Assembly (NCBI GenBank): GCA_963725145.1
Contig: CAVRXL010000012.1
Span: forward strand, 1,736,001-1,800,000
DNA length: 64,000 bases
From: DATAEE01 sp963725145
Lineage (GTDB): Bacteria > Acidobacteriota > Vicinamibacteria > Vicinamibacterales > 2-12-FULL-66-21
Direction: 5' to 3'
Part shown: positions 55,963 through 64,000 of the stretch, piece by piece
Position numbering within the stretch: the first letter of the stretch is position 1
Layout of the letters: every line of letters begins with the position of its first letter
Notes under the pieces: model-generated
What the model saw: only the letters and a program-made list of their open reading frames with translations
What the model was told of the DNA's origin: nothing
Databases searched by the model: none
Position numbers and translations under genes: made by a program

Positions 55963-57108
55963 ATGAGCTTCCGGCCGCTCGAGCGGCCCTTTGTGCGCCG
56001 AGCCAGCGTCGTCGCGCTGGGTCTCCTGGTGCTCCTCTTTGCCGTTCAGACCTGGCGCAAGGCGTATCGGCCAGACGGGAACGACCTCACGAGCTATCTC
56101 GCGGCGTCGCACGCGCTCGCCGAAGGGTCGAATCCCTATGAGGTGGACACGCCCTTCCCCTACATTTATCCCCTATTTCCTGCGCTGGCGCTGATTCCCC
56201 TTGCGAAGGCGCCGTACGGCGCCGCGGTGCTGCTCTGGTTTGCGCTCTCGATCGCCGCTCTGGCGTGGGTTTTCGCGTGGATCGCCAGGCGGGAGGATCC
56301 CAAGGGCCGCGCGCGCGACGCCGTCCCGATTGCCGCGATCGTTCTGATCCTGCTGATGGAGATCGTCCAGAACAACCTGCTCAACGGCCAGGTCAACTTC
56401 GTCGTCCTGGCCTGCTCCGTTGCGGCGATCCGCGCCGGCTCGACGGGCTTCACATCGGCCGCCTGGTGGGGCGCCGCCATCGCGACCAAGATCCTGCCGC
56501 TGGCGCTTGCACCCTGGTGGGTGCTCCGGCGACGCCCGCTTGTCATCATCGGGGCGGTCGCGATCGCCATCGCTCTCGCGCTGGCGCCGGTGCTGGTGGC
56601 CGGACGCGGGGCGGTCGAGTGGACCACCGAGTACCTGCGGGGGTTCGTCGGCGCGTCGTTACAGGACGGGGTCTCGACCGATACCCTCCGGTTCTCGCTT
56701 TACGGGCTCGTCAGTCGCCTGGCGCCGGACGTGTCGTGGCTTCCGCTCGCGTGCGCCCTCATCGTTCTCGGCGGGGCGACTCTCGCCGATACGCGCCGCC
56801 GGTCCCGCGAAGACGATCACGTCGCTTATGCGATGTATCTCGCCGTCATCCCGCTTGCCTCCCCGAAGTCCGAGACGCATCATCTGGCGTTCGTGCTGCC
56901 CGCCGCGTACATCTGCGCGCTGCGAACGCTGCGTCACCGCGTACCTGCGCGGGACTGGCGGCGATGGACGGCCTTCCTGTCGGCCGCGCTTTTCTCGGCG
57001 GCCAGCCTGCTCGACGTCGCTCGAAACTGGTGGTGGGGCGTGGCGCTCCTGGCGCTGTGGGCGACGATCGGGGGGTTGCTCGCGGGGGACCGGCGCGCCA
57101 CGGGATGA
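55963..57108 (+). CDS. GT87/DUF2029-like polytopic membrane glycosyltransferase
   Basis: 381 residues with about ten helices. DLTSYLAASHALAEGSNPYEVDTPFPYIYPLFPALALIPLAK has the early acidic residues and the PY/Y-PPL-like motif of DUF2029 mannosyltransferases of the GT-C class. Other features are NNLLNGQVNFVVLACSVAAI and a late PLASPKSETHHLAFVLPAAY. It would transfer a sugar from a lipid carrier outside the membrane; donor and acceptor are unknown. ATG 55963 touches the start of the divergent CoA-binding gene with no intergenic space. Confidence 0.85.
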   Translation: MSFRPLERPFVRRASVVALGLLVLLFAVQTWRKAYRPDGNDLTSYLAASHALAEGSNPYEVDTPFPYIYPLFPALALIPLAKAPYGAAVLLWFALSIAALAWVFAWIARREDPKGRARDAVPIAAIVLILLMEIVQNNLLNGQVNFVVLACSVAAIRAGSTGFTSAAWWGAAIATKILPLALAPWWVLRRRPLVIIGAVAIAIALALAPVLVAGRGAVEWTTEYLRGFVGASLQDGVSTDTLRFSLYGLVSRLAPDVSWLPLACALIVLGGATLADTRRRSREDDHVAYAMYLAVIPLASPKSETHHLAFVLPAAYICALRTLRHRVPARDWRRWTAFLSAALFSAASLLDVARNWWWGVALLALWATIGGLLAGDRRATG

Positions 57109-57117
57109 TCCGCGCAC

Positions 57118-57137
57118 GCCCGAGCTGAAGCTCGGGC
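57118..57137. repeat. GCCCGAGCT-GA-AGCTCGGGC palindrome with CTACA flank
   Basis: A perfect 9-bp stem around GA, followed by CTACAACC. It lies between the GT87-like gene and amrS and is a member of the CTGAAG-core set. Confidence 0.85.
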
Positions 57138-57151
57138 CTACAACCAGCAGG

Positions 57152-57160
57152 TGGTACACT
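57152..57160 (+). promoter_or_regulatory. Extended -10 promoter of radical SAM gene
   Basis: TGGTACACT is an extended -10 (TGn plus TACACT) ending 6 nt before ATG 57167. No -35 or Shine-Dalgarno is visible, so the mRNA is probably leaderless. Confidence 0.5.
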
Positions 57161-57166
57161 CGCGAT

Positions 57167-58288
57167 ATGGCGACGCTCGCCGAGGTCCTCGAAGCGCGGA
57201 CGGCAGAAGCGGCGCCGGAGCTGGTCGAGTCGATCGACGGAGGCCGCCTCCGATGCTACGCGTGCGGCCACGCGTGCCCGATTCCCGCCGGGCACGTCGG
57301 CGTGTGCAAGGTGCGCTTCAACCGCGGCGGCCGTCTGCTGGTGCCCTGGGGATACGTCGGCGGCGTGCAGTGCGATCCCGTCGAGAAAAAGCCCTTCTTC
57401 CACGTCCGCCCGGGCGCGCTCGCGTTCAGCTTCGGCATGCTCGGCTGCGACCTGCACTGTTCCTACTGCCAGAACTGGGTGACGTCCCAGGCGCTTCGCG
57501 ATCCGATGGCGGTCGCGCCGCCGGTGGACGTGACGCCGCGGTCGCTCGTCGAGGACGCTGTCGCGCTGGACGCGAAGATCGTCGTGTCGACCTACAACGA
57601 ACCGCTCATCACGAGCGAGTGGGCGGTGGCGATCTTCAGGGAGGCGAAGGCCGCGGGCCTGATGACCGGCTACGTGTCGAACGGCAACGGCACGCCGCGT
57701 GTGCTCGAGTACATCCGCCCCTGGATCGACTGTTACAAGATCGATCTCAAGAGCTTCGACGATCGACACTACCGGTCGCTCGGCGGCCGGATCCAGCCGA
57801 TCCTCGACACGATCAAGGCGCTGCACTCGATGGGCGTCTGGATTGAAATCGTGACCCTGCTCATCCAGGGGTTCAACGATTCGGACGACGAGCTCGAGCG
57901 GCTCGTGGCGTTCGTCGCGGGCGTCTCTCCCGACATCCCCTGGCACGTGACGGCGTTCCACAAGGACTACAAGATGCGCGACCCGGCCGACACGACGCCC
58001 GAGATGCTGATGCGAGCGGCGGCCATCGGACGTCGGGCGGGACTGCGGTACGTGTACGCGGGCAACCTGCCGGGGCAGGTTGGCGACCTCGAGGACACGC
58101 GCTGCGCGTCGTGCGGGGAACTGCTGGTCGAGCGGTTCGGGTACTCGATTCGCGGTTATCGCGTGACGCCGGAAGGCGCGTGCCCGTCGTGCGCCACGCG
58201 CGTTCCGGGATTGTGGGGCTCGCGGTTCGAGGGCCAAGTCACCTCGCGCCCATTTATTCCTGGCACGAGGCGGCTCCGAACGGTGTAG
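57167..58288 (+). CDS. amrS: AmrS-type radical SAM protein
   Basis: 373 residues. The radical SAM cluster motif CxxxCxxC is in GMLGCDLHCSYCQNW (about residues 94-101). N-terminal CYACGHACPIPAGHVGVC and C-terminal CASCGELLVE ... ACPSCATRVPGLWG are two further cysteine sets typical of AmmeMemoRadiSam/AmrS (PflA-like) proteins. STYNEPLITSEWAVAIF, YKIDLKSFDDRHY and WIEIVTLLIQGFNDSDDEL complete the barrel. Family members are usually coded with AmrA and AmrB, which are absent here. The reaction is unknown, though often annotated as an activase. Leaderless promoter 6 nt upstream. Confidence 0.9.
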   Translation: MATLAEVLEARTAEAAPELVESIDGGRLRCYACGHACPIPAGHVGVCKVRFNRGGRLLVPWGYVGGVQCDPVEKKPFFHVRPGALAFSFGMLGCDLHCSYCQNWVTSQALRDPMAVAPPVDVTPRSLVEDAVALDAKIVVSTYNEPLITSEWAVAIFREAKAAGLMTGYVSNGNGTPRVLEYIRPWIDCYKIDLKSFDDRHYRSLGGRIQPILDTIKALHSMGVWIEIVTLLIQGFNDSDDELERLVAFVAGVSPDIPWHVTAFHKDYKMRDPADTTPEMLMRAAAIGRRAGLRYVYAGNLPGQVGDLEDTRCASCGELLVERFGYSIRGYRVTPEGACPSCATRVPGLWGSRFEGQVTSRPFIPGTRRLRTV

Positions 58289-58308
58289 GCCCGACCTTCA
58301 GGTCGGGC
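58289..58308. repeat. GCCCGACCT-TC-AGGTCGGGC palindrome with CTACA flank
   Basis: A perfect 9-bp stem; read on the minus strand it has the GA centre and is followed by CTACACCG. It lies just after the amrS stop, between convergent genes, and may end transcription. Confidence 0.85.
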
Positions 58309-58317
58309 GTGACCGGA

Positions 58318-59706
58318 TCACCCCGATTCCGGAAATATCTTCCCCGGGTTGAGAATCCCGTTCGGATCGAACGCCGCCTTCACGCGCTTCATGAGCGCGA
58401 TCTCGTCGGGTGACAGCTCGATCTGGATGTACGGCGCCTTCGCGAAGCCGATGCCGTGCTCGCCGCTGATCGAGCCGTCGAGCTCGACGACCGCTTCGAA
58501 GAGCGCGCGCTCGGCGCGGATCGCGCGCCCCTCCGCTTCAGGGTCCGCCGGATTCACCATGATATTGACGTGAATGTTGCCGTCGCCGACGTGCCCGAAA
58601 CAGGGCATCGGCAGGCGATGCTCCGCCTGCAGGCGCTTCACGATCGCGACCAGCTCCGGAACCCGCCCCTTCGGCACGACGACGTCGTGATTGTGTTTGA
58701 TCGGCGCGATCGTCTTCAGCGAATGGGACAGCTCGCGCCGGACGCGCCACAGGTCGGCGCGCTCTGCTTCTGTGTCCGCGCGGCGGACCTCGGTCGCGCC
58801 GGCCTCCCGGCATGCGTCTTCGACACGCGCCGCTTCTCCCTGCACGAGTTCCGAGAGGCCGTCGACCTCGATCAGGAGGAGCGCGCCCGTGCCGGGCGGC
58901 GCAAGCGTGGTCTCGCCCAGGTAGTCGGACACCGCACGCAGACACTCTCCGTCCACGAGCTCGAGGGCGGCGGGGACCACGCGCGATCGCACCAGGCGCG
59001 TAACGGCCTCGACCGCCGATTCGACCGACGCGAAGGTCGCGCGCAGCGTCGCCTGTACGGGCGGTTTGGGGATGAGGCGCAGGATGGCCTTCGTGATGAT
59101 GGCGAGCGTCCCCTCCGACCCGACGAGCAGGTGCGTGAGGTCGTAGCCGACGACGTTCTTGACGACCTTGCCCCCGGTCTCGACGATTTCTCCCGTCGGC
59201 AGCACGGCTTCCAGCCCGAGCACGTACTGTTTGGTCGTCCCGTACTTGAACGCGCGCGGCCCCCCGGCGCACTCGGCGATGTTGCCGCCTATGACGGACT
59301 GGCGCAGGCTGGCGGGATCGGGCGGATAAAAGAGTCCGACCCGCTCAACGGCATCCTGCAGATCTCCCGTGACCACGTTCGGCTCGACGACGGCCACCAG
59401 GTTCGGCTCGTCTATCTCGAGAATCCGGTTCAGGCGTTCGAGCGAGAGGAGGATGCCGCCGCGAAGCGGGACGGCGCCGCCCGTATAGCCGGTACCGCCT
59501 CCGCGCGGGACGATCGGCACGCGCGCGTCGTTGCACAGGCGCGCGATGGCGGAAATCTCGGCGGTCGATCCCGGGAGGACGACGAGATCCGGAGGCCGCC
59601 CTTTGCGGAGCGCATCGGCGCCGTAGGCGTCACGCGACGCCGCATCGGATCGAACGAACGACGGACCGGTGATCGAGGTAACAGCCTGAACGAACGCGTC
59701 GGTCAC
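58318..59706 (-). CDS. GlcD-type FAD-linked oxidase (glycolate/D-lactate dehydrogenase-like)
   Basis: 462 residues. The FAD-binding PCMH domain has VPIVPRGGGTGYTGGAVPLRGGILLSLERLN and DPASLRQSVIGGNIAECAGGPRAFKYGTTKQYVLGLEAVLPTG. The C-terminal FAD-linked oxidase domain has PCFGHVGDGNIHVNIM (His ligands) and SISGEHGIGFAKAPYI, ending FDPNGILNPGKIFP. It oxidises a 2-hydroxy acid such as glycolate or D-lactate; which one cannot be told. GTG 59706 overlaps the aminotransferase stop (GTGA), so the two are co-translated. Confidence 0.92.
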   Translation of the reverse strand: MTDAFVQAVTSITGPSFVRSDAASRDAYGADALRKGRPPDLVVLPGSTAEISAIARLCNDARVPIVPRGGGTGYTGGAVPLRGGILLSLERLNRILEIDEPNLVAVVEPNVVTGDLQDAVERVGLFYPPDPASLRQSVIGGNIAECAGGPRAFKYGTTKQYVLGLEAVLPTGEIVETGGKVVKNVVGYDLTHLLVGSEGTLAIITKAILRLIPKPPVQATLRATFASVESAVEAVTRLVRSRVVPAALELVDGECLRAVSDYLGETTLAPPGTGALLLIEVDGLSELVQGEAARVEDACREAGATEVRRADTEAERADLWRVRRELSHSLKTIAPIKHNHDVVVPKGRVPELVAIVKRLQAEHRLPMPCFGHVGDGNIHVNIMVNPADPEAEGRAIRAERALFEAVVELDGSISGEHGIGFAKAPYIQIELSPDEIALMKRVKAAFDPNGILNPGKIFPESG

Positions 59707-60893
59707 ACGACGGCGCCGGCGTGCGCGCGGACGAACTGGAGGATCCGCGTCGCACCTTCCTGAAGACGATCGAGCGAGGCCGCATACGAGATGCGGATGA
59801 AGCCCGGGGCGTCGAAGGCCTCGCCCGCCGTCAGCGCGACCCGCGCCTTGTCGAGCAATGCCTGCGCCAGCTCGGCCGATGTTCTGAAGCCGTCGGGCGA
59901 CAGAACGTCGCCGACGTCGACGAACAGGTAAAAAGCGCCGGAGGGCTTGACGACGCGGAGTCTCGAATCCGCGGCGAGCCATTCACAGAGCTGGTCGCGG
60001 CGCTGACGGTACTCGTCGAGCATCGCCGCCACGCACTCCTGCGGACCGGTCAGGGCGGCGACCGCGGCCCGCTGCGCGATCGAGTTGGCGTTCGACGTCG
60101 CGTTGCTCTGGATCGCGTTGCACGCCTTGACGAGCTCGGCCGGGCCGACGACCCAGCCGCAGCGCCAGCCGGTCATCGCGTAGGACTTCGACGCCGATCC
60201 GCAGAGCACCGCGCGGTCGCGCAGCCGCGTCGCGAGGACACCGGGAAGGTTGTGCGGCACGCGGTCGTAGATCAGCTGCTCGTAACAGAGATCGAGCAGG
60301 ATCCAGATGCCGCGCCGCGCCGCCTCGCTCGCGACGGCGGAGAGATCGTCCTCGCTCATGAGGGCGCCGGTCGGATTGCCGGGCGAGTTGATGACGATGC
60401 CCTTGGTCCGCGGCGTCAACGCGTCGAGAAACATCTTCGCGTCCGGCCGGAATCCACTTTCGACGTGCGTCCGTACGATGACGGGAGCCGCGTCCGCGAG
60501 CTTGATCTGTTCGGGAATCGTCGGCCAGCCCGGTGCATGCGTGATGACCTCGTCGCCGGGGCCGAACAGCGCAAGCGTGGCGTTGTAGAGCGCCTGCTTG
60601 CCGCCGGCCGTGATGATCACCTCGGCCGGCGTGTAATCCACGCCGTAGTCGGCGCGATAGCGCGAGCAGACGGCGGCCCGGAGCTCTTCGATCCCGGCAT
60701 TCGTCGTGTACTTCGTGAAGCCGGCATCGAGCGCGCGGCGGGCGGCATCCACGACGTGCGGCGGCGTCGGGAAGTCCGGCTCCCCCGCCCCGAGATCCAC
60801 GATGTCGATCCCCTGACGGCGGAGGCGCTCCGCCTCCGCGGCGACTTTCATGGTCGGTGACTGCGAAACCGATTTCATTCTCTGTGAGAGCAC
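59703..60893 (-). CDS. PLP-dependent aspartate-type aminotransferase
   Basis: 396 residues, fold type I. Cofactor-binding features: TAGGKQALYNATLALFGPGDEV, NSPGNPTGALMSEDDL (Asn contact), LLDLCYEQLIYD (Asp) and the Schiff-base Lys in GSASKSYAMTGWRCGW (about 236). The C-terminal Arg for the carboxylate is in GFIRISYAAS. It is of the AspC/AraT group that moves amino groups between aspartate, aromatic or alanine-type acids. GTG 60893 is 3 nt after the coaD stop; ATG 60878 is the alternative. It pairs with the GlcD-type gene by overlap, suggesting linked 2-oxo acid metabolism. Confidence 0.92.
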   Translation of the reverse strand: MLSQRMKSVSQSPTMKVAAEAERLRRQGIDIVDLGAGEPDFPTPPHVVDAARRALDAGFTKYTTNAGIEELRAAVCSRYRADYGVDYTPAEVIITAGGKQALYNATLALFGPGDEVITHAPGWPTIPEQIKLADAAPVIVRTHVESGFRPDAKMFLDALTPRTKGIVINSPGNPTGALMSEDDLSAVASEAARRGIWILLDLCYEQLIYDRVPHNLPGVLATRLRDRAVLCGSASKSYAMTGWRCGWVVGPAELVKACNAIQSNATSNANSIAQRAAVAALTGPQECVAAMLDEYRQRRDQLCEWLAADSRLRVVKPSGAFYLFVDVGDVLSPDGFRTSAELAQALLDKARVALTAGEAFDAPGFIRISYAASLDRLQEGATRILQFVRAHAGAVV

Positions 60894-60896
60894 TGA

Positions 60897-61403
60897 TTAA
60901 GCCCTTCTGGTTGTGCCGGCCAGTTGCTTGTCGCGCAATCTGACTTCTACTCCGGGAGGCACCAGCCCCGCGACCGAGCCGCCGAGCGCGACGACCTCCT
61001 TCACGAGCCGCGAGCTGACGTACGTGTACGGCTCGGCGGGCATCATGAACACCGTTTCGACCTCCGCGTTGAGCCGCCGGTTCATGAGCGCCATCTGCAT
61101 CTCGAACTCGAAGTCGGAGACCGCCCGCAGGCCGCGCACGATGACCTGCGCCTTCCGACGCCGCACGTAGTCGACGAGCAGGCCGTCGAAGGTATCCACC
61201 TCGACGTTCGCGTGCGCGCGGAACGTCTCGCGGGCGATCTCGACCCGCTCGGCGACGCTGAAGAGCGGCTTCTTGTCGAGATTGAGCAGGAGGGCGACCA
61301 CGATGCGATCGAAGAGGCGCGCGCCCCGTTCGATGATGTCCACGTGGCCGTTCGTGATCGGGTCGAAGGTGCCGGGATAGACCGCGATGACGTCTTGCTT
61401 CAT
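60897..61403 (-). CDS. coaD: Phosphopantetheine adenylyltransferase
   Basis: 168 residues, normal length. CoaD makes dephospho-CoA from 4'-phosphopantetheine and ATP. AVYPGTFDPITNGHVDIIERG carries the T-x-G-H nucleotidyl-transfer motif, VIVRGLRAVSDFEFEMQMALMN the adenine-contact Arg, and YTYVSSRLVKEVVALGG the conserved Ser-Ser-Arg. It lies between the aminotransferase and rsmD, an arrangement (rsmD-coaD) common in bacteria. Confidence 0.97.
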   Translation of the reverse strand: MKQDVIAVYPGTFDPITNGHVDIIERGARLFDRIVVALLLNLDKKPLFSVAERVEIARETFRAHANVEVDTFDGLLVDYVRRRKAQVIVRGLRAVSDFEFEMQMALMNRRLNAEVETVFMMPAEPYTYVSSRLVKEVVALGGSVAGLVPPGVEVRLRDKQLAGTTRRA

Positions 61404-61436
61404 GTCGGCGTCGAATCCGATCCGCGTTCAGCTGCG

Positions 61437-61994
61437 TTAATCCGCGGCGTAGAACGTCAGTGCGCTGTCCCCCGACACGACGGTGCGGCGGCGCAGCAGC
61501 CGCCCGGCGCGCTCCGGCGGCGCGTGTCGCCGGGCATGCTCGAGCACGACGACTCCCTCGGGAGCGGCGAGCGCGCCCGCCGCGTCGAGCGCGGCGGCCG
61601 GCGCCTCGTCGTACGGCGGATCGAGCACGATGACGTCGAAGCCCGTCCCGCCCTGGTCGTCGCCGCGAACGAGACGCGCTCGCGCCTCGCCCGCAAACTC
61701 AGCGCGGATAATAACATACCCCTTCGAGACCGCGCACCGCTGGAGGTTCTCCTCGATCAGCGCCGCCGCGCGCCGATCGCGCTCGACGAACGTCACATGT
61801 CCCGCGCCGCGGCTCAGCGCTTCGATGCCGACCGCGCCGGTGCCGGCGTAGCCGTCGAGCACGCGCGCCCCGTTCACCGACGCGCCGAGAATATTGAAGA
61901 GCGTCTCGCGAAGCTTGTCGGATGTCGGCCGCAGCCCGGCCCACTTCGGCGACTGCAGGCGGCGCCCCTTCAACGAGCCCGCGATGACGCGCAT
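61437..61994 (-). CDS. rsmD: 16S rRNA (guanine966-N2)-methyltransferase RsmD
   Basis: 185 residues. RsmD methylates G966 of 16S rRNA in the assembling 30S subunit. The opening MRVIAGSLKGRRLQSP, then LRPTSDKLRETLFNILG, the SAM loop RVLDGYAGTGAVGIEALSRGA, and the catalytic DPPY in FDVIVLDPPYDEAP are the family signatures. It lies 6 bp after recG and 33 bp before coaD. Confidence 0.96.
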   Translation of the reverse strand: MRVIAGSLKGRRLQSPKWAGLRPTSDKLRETLFNILGASVNGARVLDGYAGTGAVGIEALSRGAGHVTFVERDRRAAALIEENLQRCAVSKGYVIIRAEFAGEARARLVRGDDQGGTGFDVIVLDPPYDEAPAAALDAAGALAAPEGVVVLEHARRHAPPERAGRLLRRRTVVSGDSALTFYAAD

Positions 61995-62000
61995 GGATGG

Positions 62001-64000
62001 CTACCCTACTCCCACGAGCCCGAAGCGCCGGGCCCACGTGGCGCCGACCAGCTCGATCGTCTCGCGCGCCTCGTCACCGCGATCGAGCCACGCCGCCGCT
62101 TCGCGCCGCGCGTCTTCCATCAGACGATGGTCGCGGACGAGGTCGCCCATCCGCAGCGTGGGCATGCCGGACTGGCGTGTGCCGAAGAAATCCCCGGGGC
62201 CGCGCAGCTCGAGGTCTTTCTCGGCGATCACGAAGCCGTCGGTCGTCGCGGCCACGGTCTTGAGGCGGGCCTGTCCCTGTTCGGTCAGCGGCGGCTGATA
62301 CAACAGGATGCAGTGCGACTGGTGGTCGCCCCGGCCGACGCGGCCGCGCAGCTGGTGGAGCTGCGAGAGCCCGAACCGCTCCGCGTGCTCGACGACCATC
62401 ACGCTCGCGTTCGGGACGTCCACGCCGACCTCGATGACCGTGGTCGACACGAGAACGTCATGCTCGCCGCGCACGAACGCCTGCATCACCCGGTCCTTCT
62501 CATCCTGCTTCAGCCGTCCGTGGAGCAGCGCGACCCGGTACTCGGGGAACACCTCCTGCGACAGGTGATCGGCCATTGCCGTGGCGGCCCTGAGGTCGAT
62601 CTTCTCCGACTCCTCGACGAGCGGATAGACGACGTAGGCCTGCCGCCCTTCGTCCAGCTTCTGTCGGATGAACGCGTAGACTTCGTCGCGCCGCGTCTCC
62701 GGCCGAACCGTCGTCAGAATCGGCTTGCGGCCGGGCGGCATGTCGGGAATCACGGACACGTCGAGGTCTCCATACGCCGTCAGCGACAGCGTGCGCGGGA
62801 TCGGCGTGGCCGTCATCACGAGCACGTCGGGATGCAGCCCTTTCGCGCGCAGCTCCGCGCGCTGCAGGACGCCGAACCGGTGCTGCTCATCGATGACGAC
62901 GAGGCCCAGCGACCGGAACGCGACGCCCTCTTCGACGAGGGCGTGCGTGCCGATCGCGAGGTGAATCGATCCACCCGCCAGCTCGGCGAGCGCCTCGCGG
63001 CGCTGGCGTGCCGGCGTCGCGCCGGTGACCAGCGCGATCCGGAAGCGGGACGACCCGAGGAGGCGGTGGATCGTGATGTAGTGCTGGTCGGCGAGGATTT
63101 CGGTCGGCGCCATGAACGCCACCTGCAGGCCGTTCTCCATCGCGACGAGCGCGGCCGTGAGCGCGACGATGGTCTTGCCGGAGCCGACGTCCCCCTGCAG
63201 GAGACGATTCATCGGCTGCGGGCGCTGCATGTCCTCGACGATCTCCTTGACCGCCTGGCGCTGCCCCGGCGTGAGCCTGAATGGCAGGAGCGCCCGCGCC
63301 GCCTCGCGGATCGCGTCGGTGATCACGATCGGCTTGGGCTTCCGATCGGCCTCCGCCCGCCGCTTGCGCAGCAGAAGGCCGGTCTGGAAGAGGAAGAACT
63401 CCTCGAAGATCATCCGCACCTGCGCCGGGGTCCGGAATTGGTTCAGCTCTTCGACAGCGGTCCCCGCCGCCGGAAAGTGCACCGCCGCGATGGCGCCCGA
63501 AAGAGGCGGCAGGCCGCGCCGCCGCCGGACCTCCTCGGGCAACGGGTCGCCGAGATCCGGCGGCAGCCGCTCGAGCGCGTGATGCACGATCGACCGCTGC
63601 ATTTTCGTGGTCAGCGTGCCGGTCTTCTCGTAGATGGGAACGATCCGGCCGGTGTGGATCGCATCCTCCTCGGCGGCGCCTTCGTCACCCTCCTGCCGGA
63701 CGATCTCGTACTGCGGGTTCGTGAGCTGGTAGCCGCGGCCGCCGGTCAGCTCCAGCGTTCCGAACAGGATGACTTTCTGATGCGGCTTGAAGACATCCCG
63801 GAGAAACGGCTGGTTGAGGTACGACACCCGCAGCGTGCCGCTCGGATCCTTCACGATCATCTCGAAGATCTTGAATCCGGGCCGGCGCGTCGCGCGGACG
63901 CCGGCGCTGAGGACGTCGACGAGCAGCGATGCCGACTCCCCCGGCTTCAACTCGGCAATCACGCGGAACTGCCCGCGGTCCTCGTACCGGATCGGGAACC
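62001..64000 (-). CDS. recG: ATP-dependent DNA helicase RecG, 5' end beyond window
   Basis: About 666 residues to the window edge, still in frame (FPIRYEDRGQFRVIAELKPGE), so the true start lies beyond. RecG remodels stalled replication forks. The wedge/OB domain (GFKIFEMIVKDPSGTLRVSYLNQPFL) is followed by helicase motifs: GDVGSGKT, APTEILADQH, IDEQHRFGV, TATPIPRTLSLTAYGDLDVS, then YPLVEESEKIDLRAA and VEVGVDVPNASVMVVEHAERFGLSQLHQLRGRVGRG. The TRG-type C-terminal segment TTDGFVIAEKDLELRGPGDFFGTRQSGMP is complete. rsmD and coaD follow on the same strand. Confidence 0.96.
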   Translation of the reverse strand, partial: FPIRYEDRGQFRVIAELKPGESASLLVDVLSAGVRATRRPGFKIFEMIVKDPSGTLRVSYLNQPFLRDVFKPHQKVILFGTLELTGGRGYQLTNPQYEIVRQEGDEGAAEEDAIHTGRIVPIYEKTGTLTTKMQRSIVHHALERLPPDLGDPLPEEVRRRRGLPPLSGAIAAVHFPAAGTAVEELNQFRTPAQVRMIFEEFFLFQTGLLLRKRRAEADRKPKPIVITDAIREAARALLPFRLTPGQRQAVKEIVEDMQRPQPMNRLLQGDVGSGKTIVALTAALVAMENGLQVAFMAPTEILADQHYITIHRLLGSSRFRIALVTGATPARQRREALAELAGGSIHLAIGTHALVEEGVAFRSLGLVVIDEQHRFGVLQRAELRAKGLHPDVLVMTATPIPRTLSLTAYGDLDVSVIPDMPPGRKPILTTVRPETRRDEVYAFIRQKLDEGRQAYVVYPLVEESEKIDLRAATAMADHLSQEVFPEYRVALLHGRLKQDEKDRVMQAFVRGEHDVLVSTTVIEVGVDVPNASVMVVEHAERFGLSQLHQLRGRVGRGDHQSHCILLYQPPLTEQGQARLKTVAATTDGFVIAEKDLELRGPGDFFGTRQSGMPTLRMGDLVRDHRLMEDARREAAAWLDRGDEARETIELVGATWARRFGLVGVG

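Overview
The window looks like a chromosomal segment from an Acidobacteriota bacterium, possibly Vicinamibacteria. This is inferred from the high GC, an ADOP-type ABC permease, a large secreted protein of carboxypeptidase-regulatory-like repeats, a Ser/Thr kinase fused to a TolB-like propeller, an ATP-dependent DNA ligase of the archaeal/acidobacterial kind, and many short palindromes between genes. No rRNA, tRNA, CRISPR array, prophage or complete insertion sequence is visible.

Layout. 1-1.5 kb: 3' part of ferrochelatase, then a sulfite-oxidase-like molybdoenzyme. 1.55-2.4 kb: a GxxExxY gene (PD-(D/E)XK fold) between inverted CGGAG/CTCCG arrays. 2.4-4.2 kb: secreted repeat protein. 4.2-10.9 kb: terC diverging from a protein quality-control run, hspR-cbpA-clpB-ftsH. 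11-14 kb: secreted M14 peptidase. 14-25.9 kb: potassium island with a KimA-like transporter, porin, small membrane ORF, kdpF, kdpA, kdpB, kdpC, the N-terminal half of KdpD, a separate histidine kinase and a response regulator. 25.9-35.9 kb: ADOP permease, sialidase-like protein, Ser/Thr kinase, SnoaL-like protein, unknown protein and a leucine-rich repeat protein. 36-43 kb: minus-strand CoA-transferase, MFS transporter, amidohydrolase and glucosamine-6-phosphate deaminase, then a TIM-barrel sugar isomerase-like protein, a phospholipase C-like protein and a creatininase; this resembles a small carbohydrate/amide catabolic region. 43-46.5 kb: cytochrome P450, a DUF4115 protein and small proteins. 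46.5-53.2 kb (minus): kdpE, the C-terminal kinase half of KdpD, rho, and a tripartite tricarboxylate transporter whose binding protein is fused to TctB. 53.3-64 kb: DNA ligase, CoA-binding protein, GT87-like membrane protein, AmrS-type radical SAM enzyme, GlcD-type oxidase, aminotransferase, coaD, rsmD and the 3' part of recG.

The most unusual organisation is KdpD split into two genes about 24 kb apart: the N-terminal KdpD/Usp half lies with kdpFABC, while the membrane/kinase half lies with kdpE behind rho.

About a dozen genes between 9.5 and 46 kb carry single-base frameshifts, most of them equivalent to one extra base, with the densest cluster at 21-26 kb. Because ftsH is among them, insertion-biased sequencing or assembly error is likelier than decay. 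Genes after 46 kb and before 9.5 kb are clean. Coordinates of frameshifted genes below span the whole reconstructed gene.

Tight ATGA/GTGA overlaps join many genes, and several promoters place a TANNNT box 6-11 nt before the start codon, suggesting leaderless mRNAs.
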